Shown in pieces: positions 26,258 through 38,034 of a DNA stretch of 64,000 nt; the stretch's first letter is position 1; every line of letters starts with the position of its first letter. The notes beneath the pieces were generated by a model. That model was not told where the DNA came from and did no database searches. It was given only the letters and a program-made list of their open reading frames with translations. This DNA comes from Paenibacillus sp. An7 (GTDB taxonomy: Bacteria; Bacillota; Bacilli; Paenibacillales; Paenibacillaceae): NCBI RefSeq assembly GCF_009870785.1, contig NZ_WTWX01000020.1, positions 1 through 64,000 on the forward strand, written 5' to 3'. Position numbers and translations under genes: made by a program.

Positions 26258-27523
26258 TTAATAAGGTGCCCAGCGTAGTTTACGCGCTTCCATGAATCTT
26301 TCGGATACCTCTGGCCAGTAAACGACATTCCACCAGTCCGTGATGTACCTTTTTCGTTCATTCTGATGTTTAAGGTAATAAGCATGTTCCCACACATCGA
26401 GAGGAAGCAATGGGACAATATCGTATTGAGACAGATTCTGGTGTTTCTCCGCTTGAAGAATCTCCAGACGATGTGACCTAGGGCTCCAGACAAGGACAGC
26501 CCATCCACCGCCTTCTACTTTATTCGCTGCTTCTGTAAAGTGCTTCTTGAACGCTTCATAGCTTCCAAAGTCTTTGCGGATTTGCTCGCCGAGAGAGCCG
26601 GTGGGTTTGCCGCCCCCTTTCGGATTCATAATGTTCCAAAAGATTGTATGCAGATAGTGCCCGGCTCCGTTAAATGCAAGTTCCCGTTCCCAATGCTTTA
26701 CGAGTTCGAAATCTCCATCTTTTCTGGCCTCTTGTAATTTCTTCTCTGCTTTGTTCAGGTCATCCACATAGGTTTTATGATGCTTATCATGATGGATACG
26801 CATCGTTTTCTCGTCAATATAAGGTTCAAGTGCATTATAAGCGTATGGCAGAGGAGGGAGTTTGTGCCCGCCGATCGGTACAGGTGATTCTGGAGGTCCT
26901 GAAGCTTCTTGAGCGTTTGCTTCAAGTGACACACCAGCATACGTATCTGCTTGTGAAGAAACTGTGGTTGCAGCAGTGAAATCTTCTTCTCCAAGCCGGT
27001 CATATCCTGCTACTTCAGGATAAGGGAAGGGTTCTTCATCCCAGTAGTCTCGCTGCTGTGCGTTCGTATACACAGGTTTATTAATTAGATTAGATACTGC
27101 ATTTGGACGATCCAAAGGTTTTAACTGATTTATGTTTTTTTCACACTGATTTCGAATATACTCAAGTATTACTTTCGCGGAAGGATGCTTTGCTACTGAC
27201 TCACTGCCGCTTAGTAAATGACCAAGCTGGCGATGAAATTCTTTGGACTGGGAGAAACAAGTCTGAAGCAGAACATCCATCTGACCCAGCATATATTCGT
27301 TAGCAGGCTCAGAAACTTCCTTCGTTTTCTTCTTCCAGTCATCTGCTGTGTAGCTTGTTCTCTCAAAAACAGATTTCCATTCATCAAGCAGTTTTACATA
27401 AGGGGATTCCAGATTCGGTACAATAGACAGAATAATATCAATGTATTCCTTTTCTGCATCTTTCCAAGAACTAATCTCCTCAAGAACACGCAGTGGTAAA
27501 TAGGGACCATACTCCAGCTCCAT
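26258..27523 (-). CDS. SodF-like superoxide dismutase with long N-terminal helical extension
   Basis: A 421-residue protein. The C-terminal 205 residues are a full Mn/Fe superoxide dismutase domain, with metal ligands in MRIHHDKHHKTY, GHYLHTIFW and [10 protein letters not shown], so it looks active. Residues 1-190 are a separate mostly helical region that I do not recognise, joined by a Pro/Ala/Ser linker (about 165-215). B. subtilis SodF also carries an extra N-terminal part but is shorter (about 280). No signal peptide is present. AGGAGG lies 8 bases before ATG 27523. The role of a second SOD next to sodA is unknown; spore or surface binding is possible. Confidence 0.9.
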   Translation of the reverse strand: MELEYGPYLPLRVLEEISSWKDAEKEYIDIILSIVPNLESPYVKLLDEWKSVFERTSYTADDWKKKTKEVSEPANEYMLGQMDVLLQTCFSQSKEFHRQLGHLLSGSESVAKHPSAKVILEYIRNQCEKNINQLKPLDRPNAVSNLINKPVYTNAQQRDYWDEEPFPYPEVAGYDRLGEEDFTAATTVSSQADTYAGVSLEANAQEASGPPESPVPIGGHKLPPLPYAYNALEPYIDEKTMRIHHDKHHKTYVDDLNKAEKKLQEARKDGDFELVKHWERELAFNGAGHYLHTIFWNIMNPKGGGKPTGSLGEQIRKDFGSYEAFKKHFTEAANKVEGGGWAVLVWSPRSHRLEILQAEKHQNLSQYDIVPLLPLDVWEHAYYLKHQNERKRYITDWWNVVYWPEVSERFMEARKLRWAPY

Positions 27524-27717
27524 ATACGGGTTACCTCCTAAAATAATGGATACCTTCTTTTTTTAAAGTCGCAGCATCTAGTCGAGGACGTTATCTCTTC
27601 TATTCCTATTCTTGGAGGGGCTTGGTTTATGATGACTTGTCAAAGAATATGAAACAGGCAAGGGGGATAGTTGGTTAATAGATACAAGCACATGCTGCGA
27701 GCTTTTTTTGGATACAC

Positions 27718-27744
27718 AAAAAAGGCACCTTGGTTTAAGGTGCC
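27718..27744 (-). terminator. Terminator of the second membrane hydrolase gene
   Basis: GGCACCTT and AAGGTGCC form an 8-bp stem, with a T-run on the minus strand (A's at 27718-27723), just beyond the stop of the hydrolase gene. Confidence 0.85.
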
Positions 27745-27763
27745 ATCTCAATGAAATATTTTG

Positions 27764-28771
27764 TTATTGCTGTGCCAGTTGTATATTACCGAGGAACATC
27801 GATACTTTTCGTAAGTATTCCTTTGGATGTTCTCTAAAAATAAGCTCATGGTGTGCATCATCTACAATCCATACATCTGAATTGGGATTCGTTTGATTAC
27901 TAGCGAAAAGTTCAGCCATAGGATAAGGAGCTTTGTCATCCTCTGTACCATGAATGAATAAGATCGGAATGTCATAATCTGTTGTTTTTACTGCCTGATA
28001 GGGTATGGAATTCAGACTTGTACCATTAAGAATGGGAAATAACATAGTGAGAATTTGTAAAGTCGGCTGTCTCGGCAAGTCGATCTGATTCTGGATATTA
28101 TGGTATAAAGTATCTGGCTCGAGCAAGAAGGTGCTGTCGAGGATCATCGCATCAATATCATCCGAGACGAGAGCGGCCTGTAAAGCCGTACCTGCTCCCA
28201 TCGAAAATCCCCAGACAACGACTTCCTGAGCACCCTTTTGCTTCGCTAATTGTACTGCACCAAGCAGCTGTTTAGACTCTGCTTTTCCTCCTGTAGCAAC
28301 ACCGCGGCTGTTCTGTGAGGCAAATCCGTAGTCAAACATAATGACATTAAAATTTTGCTGGTGAGCGTAATGAGCCAGGTCATACATAGGAATCCAAGAT
28401 TCCTCCCGATTAGCACCATAACCATGACTCAAAACGATGGTTTTCGAACTGGTTTTCGAACTATCTTCTTCTGCGGGAATATACCAGCCATTCACATTCC
28501 GGCTTCCGTCGACAGCAGGAAACGTAACTTCCTCATAAGCCATCCCTTTGGCAAGCATAGGATTTGAGTATACGGGTGCCACTGTTGGATTTGACAGTAC
28601 CCAGGCTATATAGGCATGAAGAGCAATAAAGCAGAATACAAAAAAGAATATGATGGATAGAATAAGAGCTACAATAATATGTTTAAAACGAATCAACCTT
28701 GGTGAGATTGCTGGAGGAATCGTTGATACGTCTCGCTGAAGATGACTATTGCTCTTGGATGTAGGAAACAT
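27764..28771 (-). CDS. Membrane-anchored alpha/beta hydrolase
   Basis: A 335-residue protein with an N-terminal signal anchor (about 30-55, IIVALILSIIFFFVFCFIAL) and an external alpha/beta hydrolase domain: LSHGYGANREES (oxyanion loop), the nucleophile elbow GFSMGAGT, an acid in FIHGTEDDKAP, and a His in DDAHHELIF. It resembles the serine aminopeptidase/YqkD group and shares the fold with the protein at 6734-7744, but the two are clearly different sequences. The substrate is unknown. GAAGGAGGGG lies 8 bases before the ATG. Confidence 0.85.
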   Translation of the reverse strand: MFPTSKSNSHLQRDVSTIPPAISPRLIRFKHIIVALILSIIFFFVFCFIALHAYIAWVLSNPTVAPVYSNPMLAKGMAYEEVTFPAVDGSRNVNGWYIPAEEDSSKTSSKTIVLSHGYGANREESWIPMYDLAHYAHQQNFNVIMFDYGFASQNSRGVATGGKAESKQLLGAVQLAKQKGAQEVVVWGFSMGAGTALQAALVSDDIDAMILDSTFLLEPDTLYHNIQNQIDLPRQPTLQILTMLFPILNGTSLNSIPYQAVKTTDYDIPILFIHGTEDDKAPYPMAELFASNQTNPNSDVWIVDDAHHELIFREHPKEYLRKVSMFLGNIQLAQQ

Positions 28772-29080
28772 TCAAAGATCCCCTCCTTCTGGTTAGTATC
28801 TTATACCATTTGATCTCTCACGACTAAAGGACTAGTTATTGTAGGATTGTACATAAATTTCCGACAAAGTATGACATGTTCTTCATTAGTTACTTCTTGA
28901 CTCTCTTGCTATTATTTTTAATCCTATGTTCTACAAGTAGCAAAGTCAATCCATTAAGATGATTTGTTACACAGATGTAATATTCGACAATCTAGTAGTA
29001 AAAGGTACTTGTCAAGTGAAGCAAGCCCTAATCTCATAAGAAGAGAAGAGGGCCTTAATAAGAAGATGATATCCTCTAAA

Positions 29081-29095
29081 TGAGATTCATTCTCA
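29081..29095. promoter_or_regulatory. Fur-box-like 7-1-7 dyad
   Basis: TGAGATT-C-ATTCTCA is a 7-1-7 inverted repeat with one broken pair, close to the Bacillus Fur form (TGATAAT-N-ATTATCA). It lies just upstream of a predicted promoter for the IclR regulator. Iron control of that gene is only a suggestion. Confidence 0.4.
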
Positions 29096-29104
29096 ATAAA
29101 TATC

Positions 29105-29133
29105 TTTACTTTAAGGACGAGTTCTCATATAAT
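29105..29133 (+). promoter_or_regulatory. Promoter of the IclR-family gene
   Basis: TTTACT at 29105-29110 and TATAAT at 29128-29133 with a 17-base spacer, 49 bases before the gene. Confidence 0.5.
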
Positions 29134-29182
29134 TTATGTAACCAGGTTTCACGTGATGAAACATGAAAGGAGCATGGATCCC

Positions 29183-29932
29183 ATGGAAGATCAGGATCGC
29201 AAATCAACAGTTCGAGCGGTCGAACGGGCACTGGACATTCTGCTCACTTTTACAGGTCAAACGGACCTTGGGCTAACCGAAATATCCAGCAAGATTGGAT
29301 TACATAAAAGTACGGTGCATCGACTGTTGTCGACCCTGGAGGAAAGAGGGTTTGTTATCCGTAATCCTGCTACTGAGAAATATCGGCTGGGGATTCGGAT
29401 ATGGGAACTCGCTGCGCATATGTCGCAAAGTGATGATCCCGCTGTGTTGCTGCTCCCTGCAATGGAACAGCTTCGAGATAATCTAGGGGAGACCGTTAGT
29501 TTGTATTTAAGAGATGGCATTGAACGTATTCGTGTTCAGGCTGTGCAAAGCAACCAGGCCATTCGCCGGGTCGCTCCTGTAGGAGTTAGACTTCCTTTAT
29601 CTGTAGGAGCTTCGAGCAAAGTACTTGTTGCTTTTGCACCGCTTGAAGAGCAGGAACAATTAATTAGGCAGTTTGATCCCCAGATCCCTTTTGACAAAGA
29701 AACCTATTTAGCGCAGCTTCAAGAGATCAAAGCTTTAGGTTTTGCTACAAGTTATGAAGAAAGAGAGCCGGGAGCGGCCGCCGTTTCTGCTCCGATTTTT
29801 GACCGTAAAGGGAATGTGGCAGCGGCTTTATCCGTCTCGGGACCTGTCAGCAGATTATCTCAGGAGACGCTGCATGAATATGGACCAGTGCTTGTGAAAG
29901 CGGCAGCTCAGATGGGGCTTATGCTGAGATAG
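29183..29932 (+). CDS. IclR-family transcriptional regulator
   Basis: A 249-residue regulator. An N-terminal winged helix (residues 8-65: VRAVERALDILLTF, TEISSKIGLHKSTVHRLLSTLEERGFV) is followed by the IclR effector domain with RVAPVGVRLPLSVGASSKVLVAF, the ATSYEEREPGAAAVSAPIFD motif and a C-terminal LSVSGPVSRL. Members control catabolism of small organic acids or aromatics. ATG 29183 has GGAG ten bases upstream; two upstream in-frame starts are less well placed. No catabolic gene is adjacent; the next gene is thiC behind its own riboswitch. Confidence 0.9.
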   Translation: MEDQDRKSTVRAVERALDILLTFTGQTDLGLTEISSKIGLHKSTVHRLLSTLEERGFVIRNPATEKYRLGIRIWELAAHMSQSDDPAVLLLPAMEQLRDNLGETVSLYLRDGIERIRVQAVQSNQAIRRVAPVGVRLPLSVGASSKVLVAFAPLEEQEQLIRQFDPQIPFDKETYLAQLQEIKALGFATSYEEREPGAAAVSAPIFDRKGNVAAALSVSGPVSRLSQETLHEYGPVLVKAAAQMGLMLR

Positions 29933-30051
29933 CAACAGCTATCAAGCTGGAATATGTAAATATTAGGTTGTGTTTCTCGTTTTTATGAGATACCCTAATA
30001 GAGACCGTTCGTTAGAAGAACGGAAGTGATTTAACACAATAACGTAATAAC

Positions 30052-32217
<2,166 letters not shown>

Positions 32218-32270
32218 TTTCTGAGATGCAAGAGGCATTTTAAACGATCTAGCCAGATTGATAAAGAATA

Positions 32271-32314
32271 AAGCCGCAATTTCCTGCCAAAGGCAAGGGA
32301 TTGCGGCTTCTTTT
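32271..32314 (+). terminator. Terminator of thiC
   Basis: AAGCCGCAAT pairs with ATTGCGGCTT around an inner stem and loop, followed by CTTTT. It lies between convergent thiC and acnA and may act on both. Confidence 0.8.
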
Positions 32315-32334
32315 ATGAAATGAATAAAGAGTGC

Positions 32335-35061
32335 TTAGACAGTTTGCTCGTCATTTTGCATCAGCTGACGAAGTACAGTTTGCAGAATACCGCCATTGTG
32401 GTAGTAATCTACATCCACCATACTGTCAAGACGTGCAATCACTGGGAAATCAAACTCGGTTCCATCTTCTCTAGTTGCCGTTACAGTCAGTTCTTGACCT
32501 GGAGTGACATCATTACTGAGACCAACGATATCAAACGTCTCACGACCGTTCAGACCTAGGCTCGACCATCCATAACCTTCTTTGAATTGAAGTGGAAGAA
32601 CGCCCATACCTACGAGGTTACTGCGATGAATCCGTTCAAAGCTTTCTGCAATAACAGCTTTTACGCCGAGCAGAAGGGTACCTTTTGCTGCCCAGTCACG
32701 GGAGCTTCCTGTACCGTATTCTTTACCTGCAAGCACGACTAAGTTTCTGCCTTTTTCTTGATACTTCATGGAAGCATCGTAGATCGACATTACTTCATCG
32801 GTTGGGAGGTAAGTCGTTACTCCACCTTCCGTTCCAGGTGCAACCTGGTTACGAATCCGAATGTTGGCAAAGGTACCGCGCATCATGACCTGATGGTTAC
32901 CACGACGGGAACCGTACGAGTTAAAGTCTTTACGCTCTACGCCGTTTTCTTTTAGATACACTCCAGCAGGACTCGATGGAGAGATATTCCCTGCAGGGGA
33001 GATATGGTCCGTTGTAACGGAATCACCCAAGAGAGCAAGAACACGTGCATCACGAATATTTTGAATGTCATTCAGCTCGTCACCAAGACCTTCAAAGAAT
33101 GGAGGATTCTGAATGTAAGTGGAGTTTTCATCCCACTCATACAGCTCACCTTCCGGAATTTCAATGGCATTCCAGCGTTCGTTCGCTGTAAACACATTTG
33201 CGTATTTATTGCGGAACATATCTCTATTCAAGGAAACATTAATAGCTTCTTGAATTTCCGCAGAAGTAGGCCAGATATCTTTCAGATATACAGGCTGATT
33301 ATCCGTACCATAACCAATTGGATCGTTTTGAAGATCGATATTTACGGTTCCAGCCAGAGCATATGCGACAACAAGTGGCGGTGAAGCCAGGTAGTTCGCT
33401 TTTACTTGAGCATGAACACGGCCTTCAAAGTTACGGTTACCCGAAAGTACCGCTGCAACCGTTAAGTCATTGTCTGTAATGGCTTGGCTGACTTCGTCAG
33501 GAAGTGGACCGGAGTTACCGATACATGTCGCACAGCCATAACCTGCAACGTTGAAACCAAGTTTCTCAAGCGGCTCTAGAAGTCCGGCTTTTGTCAGATA
33601 CTCTGTTACTACGAGAGAACCTGGAGTCAGAGAGCTTTTTACATAACCTGGTTTAGTAAGTCCGCGCTCAACTGCTTTTTTAGCAAGAAGACCTGCACCG
33701 ACCATTACGCTTGGGTTAGAAGTATTCGTACAGCTTGTAATTGCGGCAATAACGACTGCTCCTGCAGAGAGTTCACTCTTAGTACCGTCCGAGTGAGTAA
33801 CTGATACTTTCTCAGCAATCTTCTCATCACTGAGTCCATATCCGCCTTTATCGACGGGTGTACGTATAATGCCTTCCCAATTTTCTTTCATCTTCGTCAG
33901 TTCAATACGGTCTTGCGGACGTTTTGGTCCTGCAAGGCTCGGTACGACAGATGCTAGATCCATTTCAATGGTATCTGAGAAAATAGGGTCTTCTGTATGA
34001 TTCGTACGGAACATGCCTTGAGCTTTGTAATAAGCTTCAACCAGCTCGACTTGTTCTTCGGGGCGACCCGTATTACGAAGGTAGTTGAGTGTTTCTGTAT
34101 CAACAGGGAAGTAACCCATGGTTGCACCATACTCAGGAGCCATGTTTGCTACGGTTGCACGGTCAGCAAGGCTGATGTTGGAAAGTCCAGGACCGTAGAA
34201 CTCGACGAATTTGCCAACCACACCTTTTTTACGAAGCATTTCCGTAACGGTAAGTGCAAGGTCTGTCGCTGTTGCGCCTTCAGCAAGGCTGCCCGTAAGT
34301 TTGAATCCGATAACTTCAGGAGTTACAAAATAAAGCGGTTGTCCGAGCATTCCAGCTTCTGCTTCAATACCGCCGACACCCCAGCCGACTACGCCGAGAC
34401 CATTGATCATCGTGGTATGAGAGTCTGTACCTACCAGGGAATCCGGGAATACAACCGTTTCACCGTCAATCACTTTGGTAGCTGCTACAGAAGCGAGATA
34501 TTCAAGGTTAACTTGGTGAACAATCCCTGTGGAAGGAGGAACCGCACGGAAGTTATCAAATGCCGTTTGCGCCCAGCGCAAGAACCGATAACGTTCTTCA
34601 TTACGTTCAAATTCTACTTTAATATTGTAATCCAGCGCGTCGTTTGTTCCGTAAGCATCAACCATAACGGAGTGGTCGATAACGAGATCTACAGGGACGA
34701 GCGGATTGATTTTTTTAGGGTCGCCGCCTGCTTTTTTTACCGTATCACGCATCGCAGCGAGATCGACAACAACCGGTACACCGGTGAAATCTTGCAATAC
34801 AATACGTGCAGGAATGAATGGAATTTCTTTATTGTTATCTTTGCCTTCAGCCCAGCCTGTAAGCTGGCTTACGTGTTCTTCTGTAATTGCGCGTCCATCA
34901 AACTGGCGAACGGCAGCTTCTAGTAACACTTTAATAGAGAAGGGAAGTTTAGAGATATCGCCACGACCTTGATCTTGCAAAGACTTGAGGCTGTAGTAAC
35001 GGTACGTTTTGCCCCCGACTTCAAGCGAACTTGCAGCAGAGAAATGATTCTTTTGAGACAT
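32335..35061 (-). CDS. acnA: Aconitate hydratase
   Basis: A 908-residue 4Fe-4S enzyme that converts citrate to isocitrate in the citric acid cycle; the apo form binds RNA in Bacillus and in animal IRP1. Cluster cysteines lie in [15 protein letters not shown] and [12 protein letters not shown], and the [13 protein letters not shown] region of domain 4 is clear. The longer ORF includes 13 codons before ATG 35061, but AGGAGG is 7 bases upstream of 35061, so that is the start. Upstream lie a promoter and a 7-3-7 palindrome. Confidence 0.96.
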   Translation of the reverse strand: MSQKNHFSAASSLEVGGKTYRYYSLKSLQDQGRGDISKLPFSIKVLLEAAVRQFDGRAITEEHVSQLTGWAEGKDNNKEIPFIPARIVLQDFTGVPVVVDLAAMRDTVKKAGGDPKKINPLVPVDLVIDHSVMVDAYGTNDALDYNIKVEFERNEERYRFLRWAQTAFDNFRAVPPSTGIVHQVNLEYLASVAATKVIDGETVVFPDSLVGTDSHTTMINGLGVVGWGVGGIEAEAGMLGQPLYFVTPEVIGFKLTGSLAEGATATDLALTVTEMLRKKGVVGKFVEFYGPGLSNISLADRATVANMAPEYGATMGYFPVDTETLNYLRNTGRPEEQVELVEAYYKAQGMFRTNHTEDPIFSDTIEMDLASVVPSLAGPKRPQDRIELTKMKENWEGIIRTPVDKGGYGLSDEKIAEKVSVTHSDGTKSELSAGAVVIAAITSCTNTSNPSVMVGAGLLAKKAVERGLTKPGYVKSSLTPGSLVVTEYLTKAGLLEPLEKLGFNVAGYGCATCIGNSGPLPDEVSQAITDNDLTVAAVLSGNRNFEGRVHAQVKANYLASPPLVVAYALAGTVNIDLQNDPIGYGTDNQPVYLKDIWPTSAEIQEAINVSLNRDMFRNKYANVFTANERWNAIEIPEGELYEWDENSTYIQNPPFFEGLGDELNDIQNIRDARVLALLGDSVTTDHISPAGNISPSSPAGVYLKENGVERKDFNSYGSRRGNHQVMMRGTFANIRIRNQVAPGTEGGVTTYLPTDEVMSIYDASMKYQEKGRNLVVLAGKEYGTGSSRDWAAKGTLLLGVKAVIAESFERIHRSNLVGMGVLPLQFKEGYGWSSLGLNGRETFDIVGLSNDVTPGQELTVTATREDGTEFDFPVIARLDSMVDVDYYHNGGILQTVLRQLMQNDEQTV

Positions 35062-35121
35062 GCATGTACCTCCTAATTGATAATATTCGGATGAGTTCAT
35101 TTCATAGGTCCATCGTCGTGT

Positions 35122-35138
35122 GTTTCACTGTGTGAAAC
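35122..35138. promoter_or_regulatory. Perfect palindrome in the acnA leader
   Basis: GTTTCAC-TGT-GTGAAAC, a perfect 7-3-7 dyad, 61 bases upstream of the acnA start and downstream of its predicted -10. It could be a repressor site or an RNA hairpin. It does not match the ATAA-N7-TTAT form known for CcpC. Confidence 0.5.
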
Positions 35139-35166
35139 GCTATTTCATAAACGGACTTTTGAGTTT

Positions 35167-35195
35167 AGTATACCGTTTTCAAACTTGTTCGTAAA
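35167..35195 (-). promoter_or_regulatory. Promoter of acnA
   Basis: Read leftward: TTTACG (35195-35190), a 17-base spacer and TATACT (35172-35167), about 105 bases before the start codon. Confidence 0.5.
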
Positions 35196-35320
35196 GGTTT
35201 TTTTCAGGGTAAATGTGCTTAGGCCCCGAACATACCCTGGGATACTTTGTCATATAAATGAAAGAAAGGGAGCTTGGAACGTCGGAAATAGCTAGGGGCA
35301 TGGGAAAGGGGGAAAAAGGC

Positions 35321-36319
35321 GTGGAACGTGAATGGAATCATGCGTTATACACCTATGTTAATGATTACAATGCTTGCGAAATCAGCTGTAAACCACATCA
35401 TGAGCAGTTAATTGCAGATGTGGCGATACTCGAGAAGAGGGCAGAGCGGCTCTTTTTGTTAGAGCAGTGGTATCATGAACGTGAATCTCATCCTGTCCGA
35501 AGCGAGACGCGGGCCAAACTGCTTCGGGTACTATCTAATGAGCCAAATCAAGGAGTAGCAGATGTGCAGCTCTATCGTCGGCTTTATTATATGAAGTCAG
35601 GTATTACCCATAGGGAGGATCGGATTGAAAAAGAGCAACTCACCTTTAACAAATACCAAGGCCGCTGGGGTATTTCGAGTATTGTTCATGATGTCCCTGA
35701 ACGTAAACCCATAACTCTGGGCGATTCCATAAGCGCTGAGAATAGTTCAGCCTTAAACAAACCGCTTTTAAATAGAGAATTATTATATCCCGGCATTCCT
35801 GCAAGATCTTCCCGTTATCGCAGAGAGGATGCTGTAGCCTATGCAGACAGGTGGTGGGATTCCGGTAATCCTGAGTTCGAGGAATTTGATGTGAACTGCA
35901 CCAATTATATCTCTCAATGTCTCTTTGCAGGGGGAGCGCCGATCAACTATACTGGTAGGAGAGAGTCAGGCTGGTGGTATAGAGGTTACGTAGGTGGAAG
36001 AGAATTATGGAGCTTTAGCTGGGCCGTTTCTCATAGTTTGCAGAGTTACTTAGCTCATGCTCGTACGGGTCTTACTGCAACCCTTGTTGACAGTCCGAGT
36101 GAGCTTCAGCTCGGGGATGTTATTTTTTATGATTGGGATGGTGACGGAAGATACCAGCACAGTACCATAGTGACAGGGTTTGATGCGGGAGGAATGCCGC
36201 TTGTGAATGCAAACACCGTCAGCAGTCGGCATCGCTACTGGGACTATAAGGATTCTTATGCTTGGACAACTGCAACCAGATACCGTTTTTTTCATATCTC
36301 TGATACGCTAGGAACATAA
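35321..36319 (+). CDS. Amidase-domain (Amidase_6-like) protein
   Basis: A protein of about 332 residues, not closely identified. Residues 170-330 look like the putative amidase domain found in Firmicute cell-wall proteins: YADRWWDSGNPEFEEFDVNCTNYISQ... with the Cys in VNCTNYISQCL as a likely nucleophile, a His in QHSTIVTGFD, and WDYKDSY near the end (papain/NlpC-like order). The first half is charged and predicted soluble; no signal peptide is seen. The GTG at 35321 has GGGGG nine bases upstream, but a start at 35258 is open (weak site). The role may be in wall or spore-cortex peptide cleavage. Confidence 0.7.
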   Translation: MEREWNHALYTYVNDYNACEISCKPHHEQLIADVAILEKRAERLFLLEQWYHERESHPVRSETRAKLLRVLSNEPNQGVADVQLYRRLYYMKSGITHREDRIEKEQLTFNKYQGRWGISSIVHDVPERKPITLGDSISAENSSALNKPLLNRELLYPGIPARSSRYRREDAVAYADRWWDSGNPEFEEFDVNCTNYISQCLFAGGAPINYTGRRESGWWYRGYVGGRELWSFSWAVSHSLQSYLAHARTGLTATLVDSPSELQLGDVIFYDWDGDGRYQHSTIVTGFDAGGMPLVNANTVSSRHRYWDYKDSYAWTTATRYRFFHISDTLGT

Positions 36320-36449
36320 TACGGAACGATCATCATTCTTGATGAATATACTGCTGGCATAGATACGGTGGGCCTTGGCGAATACGAAATCTTCTAAGTG
36401 AACGAATTTCTCCAAGACCTATCCGTTTAATAGAAACCGGAGGTTAGGC

Positions 36450-37544
36450 ATGGTACAGAATAAAATGACCGTAGGTATTGTATACGGTGGTAAATCAGGG
36501 GAACACGAAGTATCCCTGCAGACTGCATTTGCTGTGACAAGTGCTTTTGATTATGACAAATACGAGCTCATTCCTTTTTATATCTCGAAGCAGGGGACTT
36601 GGGCAAAAGGAAATAGGCTTACAGCTCCGCCTGCAAGCGTAGATGCACTACAACTTAAGGGCAATCCCGAGGATACTCGCGATGCACTGAATACGTTATT
36701 CAGCCGTCTATACGGCGGCGAGAGTGAAATCGATGTTATGTTTCCGCTCTTGCATGGTACGTATGGTGAAGATGGTACGATTCAAGGACTTTTCGAAATG
36801 GCTGATATGCCGTACGTAGGTGCTGGTGTACTGCCATCTGCTGCCGGTATGGATAAAGTAACGATGAAGAAATTATTCGCACAGGCTGGTATTGAGCAGT
36901 GTGAGTATGCTTATTTTAATCATATTCAGTGGAAACGTTCCAGCGATGAACTCATTGTGAATATGGAAGGCCAGCTTGGATACCCCATGTTCGTTAAACC
37001 GGCAAACCTTGGATCAAGTGTAGGTATTTCCAAGGCACGCAATCGGGAAGAACTGATTGAAGCAGTTGACTATGCCCTTCGCTATGATATCAAAGTCATC
37101 GTAGAAGAGTTTGTCGATGCAAGAGAAGTGGAAGTCAGCGTACTTGGTAATGAAGAAGCAATTGCTTCCGTCCCAGGCGAGATCGTATCTTCAAGCGATT
37201 ATTACGATTATGCAGCGAAGTATACGGATGGACAATCCGAAATGCTGATCCCAGCTCCTCTTGATGAAGAGAAAGCAGATCAAGTTCGCGAAGCAGCACT
37301 GAGTGCATTCCGTGCAATTGAAGGAAACGGAATTACTCGTGCAGACTTCTTCGTTCGCCGTTCGGATGGAAAGATTCTTATCAATGAAGTCAATACAATG
37401 CCTGGGTTTACCCCATTCAGTATGTATCCTCTATTGTGGCGTGAAACAGGTATTTCCTATAAGGCGCTTCTTGATCGTATGATTGAGCTTGCTCTAGAAC
37501 GTTATGAACTGAAACAAGCATTGCAGTACGAAAATAATAAATAA
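36450..37544 (+). CDS. ddl: D-alanine--D-alanine ligase
   Basis: A 364-residue ATP-grasp enzyme that makes the D-Ala-D-Ala dipeptide of peptidoglycan. GGKSGEHEVSLQTA opens the protein, LHGTYGEDGTIQGLFEMADMPYVG is the substrate loop, and MFVKPANLGSSVGISKARNREEL and INEVNTMPGFTPFSMYP are the ATP- and substrate-binding parts. The ligand-selecting residue region does not suggest a VanA-type lactate ligase. GGAGGT lies before the ATG. Confidence 0.96.
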   Translation: MVQNKMTVGIVYGGKSGEHEVSLQTAFAVTSAFDYDKYELIPFYISKQGTWAKGNRLTAPPASVDALQLKGNPEDTRDALNTLFSRLYGGESEIDVMFPLLHGTYGEDGTIQGLFEMADMPYVGAGVLPSAAGMDKVTMKKLFAQAGIEQCEYAYFNHIQWKRSSDELIVNMEGQLGYPMFVKPANLGSSVGISKARNREELIEAVDYALRYDIKVIVEEFVDAREVEVSVLGNEEAIASVPGEIVSSSDYYDYAAKYTDGQSEMLIPAPLDEEKADQVREAALSAFRAIEGNGITRADFFVRRSDGKILINEVNTMPGFTPFSMYPLLWRETGISYKALLDRMIELALERYELKQALQYENNK

Positions 37545-37556
37545 GAAGTAAGCGGG

Positions 37557-37583
37557 AAGGGGAGCGATGACTTCCCCTTTTTG
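37557..37583 (+). terminator. Terminator of ddl
   Basis: AAGGGGA and TCCCCTT form a 7-bp stem with a 9-base loop, followed by Ts. Confidence 0.75.
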
Positions 37584-37627
37584 CTATAACGAAAAGAAAA
37601 TAAGAGAATGAAAGAGGAGGACAAGTC

Positions 37628-37951
37628 ATGGGATTTCAGACCGAGTTTAATTCAGTATGTAAGTTTAAGAGTGAACAAGAGTTGTACGAGCTTCTAGAAT
37701 ACGGAAGAGGCAAAATGGTGAAACAGGGCTTGCGCGTCTTTCCTACAGGGCAAAAAGTAATTGCATATACCCCGGATAACGTGGCGATTGCAATTGTAAA
37801 AATTGTAGGCTGCATTGCCGAAATTAACTTTCAGAATCAAGAAGTGACCGAGGTGGAGATGATTCTTGAGCGTAAGCTTACAGAAGAAGAGTCACGAATT
37901 CAGACAAAGCTTGCTTATGAAATGTTCTTTGGAGAACAAACGAAGAATTGA
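37628..37951 (+). CDS. Hypothetical conserved-type protein
   Basis: A 107-residue protein I do not recognise. The central part alternates beta strands (KVIAYTPDNVAIAIVKIVGCIAEINFQNQEVTEVEMILERKL) and ends in a helix (LTEEESRIQTKLAYEMFFG). It has no membrane segment or metal motif. GAGGAGG lies 8 bases before the ATG. It is between ddl and uvsE, with a terminator on the left only. Confidence 0.8.
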   Translation: MGFQTEFNSVCKFKSEQELYELLEYGRGKMVKQGLRVFPTGQKVIAYTPDNVAIAIVKIVGCIAEINFQNQEVTEVEMILERKLTEEESRIQTKLAYEMFFGEQTKN

Positions 37952-38034
37952 AGCAGAAGTAACAGGGTTTTAACAAGTCTCTTACGGGTATAATCTGTAC
38001 TATTAAGGTTACCGTGAGAGGAAGGTCTCGTCAT

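Larger units (their letters stand above)
28772..29182. other. Non-coding gap between divergent genes
   Basis: About 410 bases with no credible ORF. It must hold the promoter of the leftward hydrolase gene, which I cannot place. Near the right end lie a Fur-like dyad (29081-29095) and a promoter (29105-29133) for the IclR gene. Confidence 0.5.

Noticed and set aside
33997..34923. A 308-codon ORF antisense to acnA
   Set aside because: Its residues are low in similarity to any family, it has no ribosome binding site, and it lies wholly inside acnA, whose protein is unmistakable.
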